Assembly (NCBI GenBank): GCA_900660155.1
Contig: CABFPE010000006.1
Coordinates: 1,615,744-1,667,687 of the forward strand
DNA from: Hofstenia miamia
Lineage: Eukaryota > Xenacoelomorpha > Acoela > Hofsteniidae
Length of the DNA stretch: 51,944 nucleotides
Direction: 5' to 3'
This document shows positions 12,717 through 24,200 of this stretch, one piece after another (position 1 is the stretch's first letter; every line of letters begins with the position of its first letter). The position numbers were made by a program, and so were the translations under genes. The notes beneath the pieces are model-generated. The model did not search any database. It was not told where the DNA came from and was given only the letters and a program-made list of their open reading frames with translations.

Positions 12717-13137
12717 AATTAAATTTCTTCAACTTTAAAGAGTGTTATTGTTAAATAATTAGATTGTTTGACGAATGTTTGAAATTATTTTGATTTCAAT
12801 TTGTCTGATGGGAGGTTTGATGGCTTGTCTGATGGCGTGTTTGACGGGGGTGATACACGGGCAAACATTCGTCAAACAGTGTGTTTGCCAAATATTGGTC
12901 ATACAAATTTAATATATATATATATAAATTGATCGATACAGTTCATACTATTAAAAAAATTGAGAATTAATTCCTAAAAATGTTTTATGTAATATTCAGC
13001 CATAAAAGTACAGAGCTATGGATACGCATATGCAATGTATTCCCATAAACACAACATTAAGTCGTTTAAAATAGCACAACATTTCAATATTTAAAAAAAC
13101 TTATTGTGAAAACGAAATAATTTAGGATTGAACTAAC
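12717..13137. other. Intron/non-coding sequence left of AHCTF1 exon 6
   Basis: Contains a short (TA)n tract at about 12912-12927 and a local cluster of TTTGACGAATGTTTG-like words with inverted partners at 12770-12895, probably a small hairpin-forming repeat. No coding sequence seen. Confidence 0.5.
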
Positions 13138-13334
13138 CAATTGCTTCCAATGACAAAAGGCGACTGCCTTTGGATGAAATGTTTGGCAACTTATTGGCAA
13201 CATCAGAACTGAGCATGTGCTGGAAGGTCAAAGAGCACTTCGTTAGCTTTGAGAGAATCGAAAGTTCCGGCTCAATTTGTTCTACTTCACTGAAACCAAG
13301 TTGATACATTGATAAACACGTGAAATCCTCCTGC
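13138..13334 (-). CDS. AHCTF1: AHCTF1 exon 6
   Basis: Acceptor TTTTCATGTAG, then phase-2 start giving VQEDFTCLSMYQLGFSEVEQ, LTKCSLTFQHML and SSKGSRLLSLEAI. The 'LS..QL.F' strand and the following 'TL.....SN(T/S)KLL..(Q/E)(S/A)I' pattern match the part of ELYS that should follow exon 5, and the phase fits. Donor ATTG/GTTAGT, phase 1. The next exon was not found in 13 kb to the left. Confidence 0.7.
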
Positions 13335-16300
13335 CTACATGAAAATTTGTAAATGAACGTTTTTGTTAACCCATCAAGCAAGTGATTATGAAAAAGAATA
13401 TAAATGAAAAATTAACTTCAACAAAATATAGTCAGCAAATGATACACTTAACATTCCAAATTGCATAAGGTTAAGTTTCACTAAATATATTTTATGATAT
13501 AACTGATCAATTAGTAACAATAGTGAAAGGTGAGAATAATGCATACAGTGAAAAAACCTATAAAATAAAAATATATCACAGCGATGTTTTAAAAAACTGT
13601 GTCGAAGATAAGATATCTTGTATAGACAGTGGCGTATGCAGAAAGACAATGGTCAATAATCCCTTCAGTTTTTCAATACTGATTTTTTGGTTAAAAATAT
13701 AACAAGGCGACGCCACAGTATTGCGTACATGTATCCAAACAAATAAAAAGTGATTGCGTCACATAAAAACTGCTTGAATTCCGAAATTGTGGTTCTGATC
13801 AAAATCATCATTATAAAACGTATATTACTTTTGCACCAATCTAATACACAAAAAACGATATATTTATGCTTTACTTTGTAAAAATTTTCTATAAATTACC
13901 ACAACTTAGGTTCGCAGTAATTTTCATATCAAATGACAAAGAGCAATAAAGGACATATTGCAAAAAACATTTTAGAAATTTACGATTGTTAACGATTCTA
14001 TATAATATAATTGATATTTATAATGAAGTCACATTTTCATAACATAAAAGGTGATCGGAAAAAATTTGCTCAAAATTTAATTTCTTATTAAACACTCTAC
14101 AATCGTAACGATAATTAACAATCTCGACAATCTTTTGCCTGCCGCTCAAAAAAATAATCAACACAATAATATAATCAATAATGGAAAAAGAAGAAATAAA
14201 TTTTATGTCCAAAGAATTAAATCCTCCAGCATGACCTAGCCTTCGACCAATCGAGGATTTTTGGGGATGGTTTATAAAGGAAACTGGCAGGCAGATTTGA
14301 AACAACTAGAAGGGAGAATAAAACGATGCAAAAGTAGATACGGCGATGGTTCAACGTATGATGAACAATGTTACAGAGTTACTGAGAAAAGCTCAAGATC
14401 GTGGGACTTCTTCTTGCTTTCACTAATTTGTTACAAAGTTAGTTATGTTTTTCTATTTTTATTCTTATTCAATATTAAAATAAGAATACAGATGTTTATG
14501 CTTCCTTTTATGTTGCTTTGCTAATTATACTTACGATTGTAGAGTGTAAAATAAGAATTAAAATTTTGTGCAATTTTTTTCCGATCCCCGTTAGAATGAT
14601 CGTTTAGTAATTCTCATTTTAAAATAATTATAAGTGATATGGAATGCTTAAAAGCAATATTCATAGAATTAGAAATTCAATATAGCGATTTCGCATTTGT
14701 TACTCAGCGGTGCAAAACACTATAATAGGAAGAGTATAGACTTTTATGAGCAAAATTATATTATCAATTGATTGTACATACATTTGCAATAAACATCTCG
14801 AAATTTTTTATACTTATTTTGGAAGGTGATCTTCACAAAAATTTAAACAGCTTGTGAGAGTAAGTGTATGAGAAATAAATTCACAAAAATAATCGTGTGT
14901 GAGAAATTTTTTTTACTAAAATCAATCTTCTAAAACTAGGCATTGTCCAGTGAGAGCTTGCGAAAGAAGAGCCGCAGAAAAATTTCAGTATACCCAATTT
15001 TAATAAAAGTAAATATTTGACAGTAAGAATTTTCCGAATTCTGCAACCTTTGTGAAGGGCAAATGTCTGGAATTCATTGTACCAAAAATTCAAATATTCC
15101 TTAAGACTTCGTAAACAATATTAATATATGAAGTTTCTAAATTTATATATATATATATATATATATATACAATTCTGGCCAAAAGTTTGGGAACAGTAAC
15201 CTCTCTAAAGCGTGTTTTATGCTATTTCCTGGAAACTTCGTAAAATTCCTGGAATTCCCAATTTTTCTTAGAATTTACAACAGATTCATTTAGCCAATCA
15301 AATTAACACAATTTTCACTGAAAAAGCACTATCATTATAGTTTGAAATATGGTCCATGGTCGTGAAATTTCACCAAAAGCGTGCTCAAATTCATATCTTG
15401 TACGAGGAGGGGTACAATTATCGTGCTATAGCTGTTAGAATGGGCGTGTCAGTATCTTTGGTATCCAGAAGTGATACTCGCTATCAGCAACTGCAAAATT
15501 TTTCCTCTCGCAAGCGGTCTGAAAGACCAAAAATGACAAACCCTCAGACTGACCATCTCATTCACCCTTCAATCAACCATTCTCTTCATCTTCTGAAGTC
15601 AAAGCAAATCTAGCTGTGGTAGGGCAGACTGTATTAACACACACCATTAGGTGTTGATTGAATACTACCTTTGACCTTCCATCGTGCAAACCGGCAGCCA
15701 AACCACGATTGTCTTCAAAGAACATTCGAGACCAGTTGCGCTTCTGCAGGCAATACCAACACTACACTCCTGAGATTTGGCATCAAGTAATGTTTAGTGA
15801 CGATCCAAGATTTGCCAGTTCACATCATACCGGTCACACGTTCGACGACCAAGAAACCAAAGATTCAACACANAGTTTGAAATATTGGCATAATCTTGAC
15901 ACTTAATTCTTGGTTACATTGTTTTATCTTCTTTTTTAAGGTAGTTACAGAATTTGATGTAATATACGGTAGTTTCCAAGTTATTCTCCTTTCTAATTGA
16001 ACTTTTCTTGGTTGTGATTTATTAAGAAATATTCTATCCATTTCCGATTTAATCATTTTTTGTGGATATATATTCAGAGATTTCCTAGTTTTCTAGATTA
16101 TTGATATAAGGAAAAATAGTGAGGGATATGTTATATACAGTACTGACCAAAAGTTTGGGAACATTAACCTGTCTAAAGCGCGTTTTATGCTATTTCCTGG
16201 AAACTTCGTAAAATTCCTGGAATTCCCAATTTTTTCTTAGAATTTACAACAGATTCATTTAGCCAATCAAATTAACACAATACATTTTCACTGAAAAAGC

Positions 16301-18253
16301 ACTATCATTATAGTTTGAAATATGGTCCGTGGTATTGAAATTTCACCAACAAAACGTGCTCAAATTCATATCATGTACGAGGAGGGGTACAATTATCGCG
16401 GTATAGCTGTTAGAATTAGCGTGTCAGTATTTTCGGTATCCAGAAGTGTTACTCGCTATCAGCAACTGCAAAATTTTTCCTCTCGCGAGCGGTCTGGAAT
16501 ACCAAAAGTGATAACCCCTCAGACTGACCGTCTCATTCACCGTTACATCGTCAATCAACCATTCTCTTCATCTTCTGAAGTCAAAGCAAATCCTGGTGCG
16601 GTAGTGCAGAATGTATCAACACGCACCATTAGGCTTCGATTGAATACTACCTTTGACCTTCCATCGTGCAAACCAGCAGCCAAACTCCGATTGTCTTCAA
16701 AGAACATTCGAGACCGGTTGCGCTTCTGCAGGCAATACCAACACTACACTCCTGAGATGTGGCATCAAGTAATGTTTAGTGACGAATCCAAGATTTGCCA
16801 GTTTACATCATACCGACCACACGCTTGACGACCAAGAAACCAAAGATTCAACACACGTTACATGCAATAAACTGTCCGCTCAGCACCTTCTGTGATGATT
16901 TGGGGTGCTATGATTGCGAATGGGCGTGCAGGTCTGCATTTTTTTCCTCACAACGAGACAGTCACAACCAAAACCTACCTTAAAATAATTCAGGAGAAAG
17001 TTCTCATTTTTATGCTGCTTCACGGAACATCTGTGCTACAACGAGATAGTGGTCCTTGCCACGGCGTCAAAGTTGTGAAACAGTGGATTGCATCACAAGA
17101 CTTTCGGCTGCTTGAGAACTGGCCGAGAAACTCATCAGACCTCAACGTCATAGAAAATTGCTGGCATCACATCAAAATCTGTCTGAGGAAGCGCCAATGC
17201 ACATCACTTGGTATGATGCACAGAGATTAGTGATGATTATTGTAGAAAGCTGGTCGAGTCCATGTCAAATCGCATTGCTGCATGTTTGGCCAATAAATTG
17301 GCCAATAAAGGGTACTCAAATTAATATCTTGTACGAGGAGGGTTACAATTATCGCGCTATAGCTAGTTGAATGGGCGTCTCAGTATCTACGGTATCCAGA
17401 AGTGTTACTCGCTATCAGCAACTGCAAAATTTTTCCTCTAGCAAGCAGTCTGGAAGACCAATAGTGACAACCCCTCAGACTGACGGTTACGTCGTCAATC
17501 AACCATTCTCTTCATCTTCTGAAGTCAAACCAAATCTAGGTGCGGTAGTGCAGAATGTATCAACACGCAGCCAAACCCCGATTGTCTTCAAAGAACATTC
17601 GAGACCAGTTGCGCTTCTGCAGGCAATACCAACACTACACTCCTGAGATGTGGCATCAAGTAATGTTTAGTGACGAATCCAAGATTTGCCAGTTTACATC
17701 ATACCGACCACACGCTTGACGACCAAGAAACCAAAGATTCAACACACGTTACACGCAACAAACTGTCCGCTCAGCACCTTCTGTGATGATTTGGGGTGCT
17801 ATGATTGCGAATGGGCGTGCAGGTCTGCATTTTTTTCCTCACAACGAGACAGTCACAACCAAAACCTACCTTAAAATAATTCAGGAGAAAGTTCTCATTT
17901 TTATGCTGCTTCACGGAACATCTGTGCTACAACGAGATAGTGGTCCTTGCCACGGCGGCAAAGTTGTGAAACAGTGGATTGCATCACAAGACTTTCGGCT
18001 GCTTGAGAACTGGCCGGGAAACTCCCCAGACCTCAACATCATAGAAAATTGCTGGCATCACATCAAAAGCTGTCTGAGGAAGCTCCAATTCACATCAGTC
18101 GACGATCTGAAAGAGGAAATAAAAGTATTATGGTGCACAGAGATTACTGATGATTACTGTAGAAAACTGGTCAAGTCAATGTCAAATCGTATTGCTGGGT
18201 GTTTGGCCAATAATGGCGGACATACAAAATATTAGTGAGTTTTTCTGAATTAA

Positions 18254-18294
<41 letters not shown>

Positions 18295-21200
18295 ATTAGG
18301 AAATATTAAGCAAGAACTCATTGCCCTAAATTTCAAACAATTTTTTGCAAGAAAACGAAAAAAAGCAACTGGAAGCATTTTTAATTTTTAAATAGCTTTT
18401 AATCCAATCCCAACTCAAAGGCCCCAATGAACATGAACTTTAACTATGTTATGAAGAAAAATTCAGAAAATAATGAAACAACAAGTTTTTACGACATGCT
18501 TTAAACTACACATGTGTTGTGAGTGGCTGGTTTGGGATTCAAAAAACTTTTATCAATTTTTCTATATACTTCGTAATTAGAAACCATGGGGCAATGGCAA
18601 TGTTAAATCTACAAGCGTATAACTATATATATGTGTAAGTATTTTGGGGATATTTTTGGTAAATGACAAATAAGACTTTTCATTAGTAATTCCAAAAGTT
18701 AATAGGGCAACACCTATTGACATCAAACACAGAATAGAATTTTCTTCAAGACTAGACCAAAGTAACTTACACGGCATCTGTCTGAATTGGACCATATCCG
18801 ATCCAAAGATATAAACAAAGATAAGGATCATCTTGGGGTAGTTGAAATGCCAGCTTCACAATAGGCGAGGATTCATGCTGCACTTCACTACTGAAGAGAA
18901 GCGTTAAATCAGCCATATTGAACAGTTGAAATGAGCCGAAGTTAAACCCAACCACAAGAATATTGCATTCCTTAATATACTTTAGACAGGAAACAAATAC
19001 TTCAGCTAAATAAAAAGGTCCAGAATGATGATATACTAGATTTTAATAAGTTTCTACGAACAAAGAATCTCAGAAACTATAATGAAGAATTTCGGAAAAC
19101 AAATACCTTAAGGTAGTGTCAAACTGCTATATTTTATCACACAATTAATTAACCTTATTCGACCTGGGGGACGATAAGCAAAATCAATATTACATTTTGA
19201 GATTTGATGGCATCAAAAATAATGATCTCATCACATTTCTGAAAATTCCAAATTGATAGTGACGATATGAAGAATATTTGTACAAAGTTTCGTTTAAATA
19301 TTTTAATTCAGTCCTCCCTCCCCAGATTTGATAAGCCCAAAGAAGCACAACTCGAATAGGGTTAAAAGACAACTAGTGATATTTGTCGCAAATTATAAAA
19401 GTGTCAAACTGCCATTTTTGTTATGTGATATTTCTCTAAATAATTCGTTGATGTTAATTTAATAAGAATGTGTAACTGAATTTATTCATTCTAACAAATA
19501 AATAAGAAGCCAGAAGCGTTTCAATGCATAAAAGGATAGATCATATTACAATTCGATTTAAAAATGTGTCAAGATGAAATAAAATGAATGCTAATTTTGA
19601 AAAGCATCATCATAATGAGGTTGAGGTATACAATAAATTCATTTGATAAAATTAAAATAACCCTTCTACATATACGCTTTTAGACTACATATCTAGTTTA
19701 AGATTGACGAATATTTGTTTGCAATAAATAGAAACATACAGCTTTTGATGGAAGCTAACAATGTATAGTCAGGTGAGTAGAAGCGAAAATTGCGATGCTT
19801 TTTATGAGAAGGTGGGTAGAGCTCCACACAGAGATGCCGAAATTTCATTAATTCAGAGCTACGTCTCTCTGAGATAGATTCATCGGTAAACGAAATCGGT
19901 TCGGCTGTCATGAAATTCTCCTCACCTAAAATAAGATTTTTCAAAAAGAAAATTTATAATAAAATCATCAATTAGTAATCGGGTGCATTTATGAGCAGTA
20001 TTATATAGCGATCTTTAACGAAGTGTCTCTTCTTCAAATAGGAAAATTTTTTAATCAAGCATGGTTTCAATTTTTCAAAATCCTCACCGCCAATAGTCGT
20101 TGGCATATAAAACCAGAAGATATATACAACGAGAATGGAAGAGGACAACGATTAGAACAAGTAAAGCCACTAATCAAAACTTAAAAGCAGAACGCGGACA
20201 CCTTAGAACCTAGAGGATTCAATATAAAAGAGGGAAATCTTAAGTAGTCGATAATTGGTTTATTCGATATCGATCAATATTTCAAAAATCAATGTTTTTC
20301 GCTATTTATGTAATTGCAAGTTATTATTTCCATCCGATAAAGTATGAAATTTTATCTATGCATAATTATAAATTTAAAATTACTAGAAACTAGAGATCAC
20401 TGGTTTTTCCAGCCACTTTCAGTTATTTGAATGTATTAGATGCTCCTTTTTAAACAAACAATTGAAAATTTAAAATGATGTGCTTACAGAAATAAAACGA
20501 ATATAAAAGTCAATGACTAGTTCAGGTAACAATATAACCTTAAAAGTGTTATTTTTAAGTCACCTGGTATTTATCAAGGGCTTTTTTGATATCGGTATTA
20601 AACAATTTACTATCAAATAGAATTTCTTAAAGACAGGCTTCATAAGTAAGGTTATCTGGTGGATGTGCATCATCGTGGAAAATTATTAAAGAAGATCTTA
20701 AATTTAAAAAAATCAATGACATAGTATTGTCCAAGTACAATAACAATGAAGCTGTTCTCAATGTTTCTAAAACAAAGGAGTTACTAATCAGTTTTTACGA
20801 GAACGACAATTACCAAATGAAATATACCGAGCCATTGAAAACGCACTAGTGTTAAAATACATATAATTGTCGAAATAATGAATGAATGCTACGCAACTGA
20901 GACTGTCATGATCAAAACATTCTTTTTGTGCATTCTGACATCAAAATGGAAATTCAAAGGTTAAGGGAGCATACTATTGAACTTGTCTCGAAAACAACAA
21001 ACTTCATGCATTGCGCGGGAAATTGGAGTTTAATTTGCAAAGTATGCAGGAATGCTGTATACGAGGTGTACTTTCTGAAGCCACTTCCATTTAAGCGAAA
21101 GGAACAAGCAGAACAAGGCTGTAGCCACGGGGGCCAGGGGGGCACGCCCCCCTGAGAAAAATGTAAGCAGTAGTGCCAAAAAAATATAAAAGGGTCCCCC

Positions 21201-24200
21201 CTTTGAACATTTAAAAACACACCACTAATCAGCTTTCAATATATCATTACGTCATAGCACAGAATGCACAGCGGAATATTCTCATGCACACAGTTTGACA
21301 ACATGTATTTCCACCACGGCATAGGCTGCCAAATCTTACTTATCTATTCAATTCAAAGCCACACATGATGCTGGTATATTAATATTCCCTGTGCACTAAC
21401 CACGCGTGTGTCGTGTCTGTATTTCCTCGCCACTTTCTCCGTGCAGTTCCACCAGCAGATTACAGTAAGTAAAATAAAAGTTTCTATTGAATTTCAACAT
21501 TTTTTAAATAGTTTTCGGTACTCTTGAACAATTGCGGTCTGTCAACAAACCTCTTGAATTATTCAATTATTGTGGTCTCTAAATTAGCCATGTGGTCTAT
21601 TATGCATACGAAATCATTAATTAACTCAGGGAGCATCGGATCAGTTATTAATAATACTTGCATTAATACTTTACACATTCAAAGCGCACTAATGACCATA
21701 AACTCCAAGTAATTCTAATAATTAATTAGCTGCCGGGCTTAGTTGCTTAATCATTATAGGCCTAACTTTCGAACTTGCTTTATTAATCTGTTTCATTAAT
21801 TTTTCTTTAAATGTATCTTTTTTTAAAATTTTTCTTGGCTGATTTTAATAACTAGTATCATTGGTGTTAATGCCACTACCAATTAGCGCGGAAATACAAG
21901 TTAATGCTAACTCGCAAATACCTACCGGATTAAAATGTGTAAACTTTAACAATGTGGTACAGCAATAAGTAATATGGTATAATTAGCTACCCAAGTTTAA
22001 CTTTCTTTAATTTCTTTATATAAAAAATCCATTAAAAATTATGCAAGATCTATACCCCAGCTTTGGTTCTCGATCCTCGGCGATAGTGAATTTGGGAAGG
22101 ATTCAACAATTGGAATTAAGAATAGCATTGTCAGGTTTGCTCAACATTCAAAGTCACAGCACCACCAGGAATCAATGCAATCCTGGCAAGAGTATAAATT
22201 GCGAGAAGAACGAGACAAGACATCGCTTGCTATGGTTGTTCCTCATGTTCTATCTGACCATCAGCACAGGCTAGAAGTTGTTGTGAGGGTTGTGAAGTTT
22301 TTGGCGAAGCATGGATTACCATTTCGGGGAGTTGATGACACATTTTGGAATTTACATGATTACAATTGTAAAAGAGGAGCAACTGACGGTATGTTTTTTG
22401 CAATATTAAATGATTTTATATTTGTGTATCATCCAGATATTAAAGAGATTTCCAAACAGCTGCCAAAAAACGCAAAATATACTTCACCTGACATTCAAAA
22501 TGAAGTTATTAATGTCTTAGCTGAGTTAACTCAGTCTGATATCATCAAGGCCGCCATCAAGAGTAGATATTACACTCTCTCTATGGATGGTTCGTCTGAT
22601 GCAGAAGGTAATGAGATGGAAGCTGTGATACTTCGCTATATGACCGAGAAGTTTGAAATTGAGGAGCACGTGTTGTCTGTATCAAAAACTGAGAATGTGA
22701 CTGCTGATGGCCTTTTCAACCACCTTCTATCACTACTACAGCGCCATTCACTTTCAATGGACGGAATTGTTTCACAATTGTATGACGGCGCATCTGTCAT
22801 GTCGGGAGAGCACTCCGGCGTACAGCAGAAGCTTAGTGAAAAAGCAGGTCGACATATACTTTATGTACACTGTTTTAACCATGTCCTGCACCTTGTTGTT
22901 GTAACGGTCCTGAAACGTGTTCCTGAGCTTACAAGTTTTTTTGACGTAATCCAAAGCTTATATAGATTTTTCAAAAAGAAGGCAGTCAAAAAACACTATA
23001 ATGGATCTCGTCTTAAGCGTCTGATTGAAACGCGATGGTCAGGACATCACGATGCAATCTCCGTAATTTACGACTGCTTTGAAGACATTGTAGCCTCTCT
23101 TAAACTTGCGAAGACCGATTTTAAACTCAATGTAAATGACAGGTGCAATGCATGCGGTCTGCTAGAATACGTTCACGATGAGCAATTTGCCATGATTACT
23201 GTTTTAATGCGAAAACTCTTTACCTATATTCAAGTGGCTACAAAACAGCTTCAATCTTGTCTGAAGTGTATTTACGACATGCGGGTTTCTACTGAGATTC
23301 TACCTGAGATCAAGGCACAGGCAGAGAAACTTTTCGGATCAGAACCACCCGACAAGAAACGAAAATGTGCAATGCCTGCCCGCCTGAGGGACGCAATTGT
23401 TGATCAGCAGCTTCCAAATGTATCACGAGAGAAGTACATGTTCACTATTGCTTAACATCTTGGATATCACAATTGACGAGTTTAACAACCGATTCAATAG
23501 TGCAAATTTTTCTATAGTTATTTCAACTGTGTCCCTGCTTCCCCGAGCAGATTCATTCTTTAACCCCGAAGCTTTACACCCTTTACTAAAATATGCTCTC
23601 TCAATCCCTATTTTTAGCGAAAAAATTGGAAACTGCAATGTGCGCGACCAACTAGCAGCTGAGTGCTCAGTCTTTCGCACATGTGTTAAGACAAAGCTCA
23701 CTGGCGATGTCAATTCTATTCAAATTCTAGATGTTTTGAAAGTATTGATGGTTAACTTTTCTGAATCTGCACCTATTCTCTGTCACCTGGCCCAGATTTC
23801 CTCGCTTCTAGGATATTCCAACGTTTCCTGTGAATGTGTGTTCTCTCGGCAAAAGTGAATAGACACTCCTCAGGGACAGTCCATGAAGTGTGAGCGGATG
23901 GGAAACCTTACGTTTCTCACATTTGAGAATAAAATTTGCCAGAGTGTAGACTTTTTTCTACTGAGATTCTACCTGAGATCAAGGCACAGGCAGAGAAACT
24001 TTTCGGATCAGAACCACCCGACAAGAAACGAAAATGTGCAATGCCTGCCCACCTGAGGGACGCAATTGTTGATCAGCAGCTTCCAAATGTATCACGAGAG
24101 AAGTACATGTTCACTATTGCTTAACATCTTGGATATCACAATTGACGAGTTTAACAACCGATTCAATAGTGCAAATTTTTCTATAGTTATTTCAACTGTG

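Noticed and set aside
13138..13381. Treating the 13.1-13.4 kb open frame as an independent small gene.
   Set aside because: It is bounded by a good acceptor and donor and continues AHCTF1 in phase, so it is an exon.
18577..18831. A 19-nt 'intron' (18770-18752) that would extend AHCTF1 exon 5 into an 84-codon open frame.
   Set aside because: The phase works, but 19 nt is far below plausible spliceosomal length. The exon at 13334-13138 fits the same phase and aligns better with the ELYS propeller (CLSMYQLGF).
20928..21155. Plus-strand 75-codon frame crossing the hAT left end.
   Set aside because: It reads through the TSD and the GC-rich TIR; no domain, so a chance frame.
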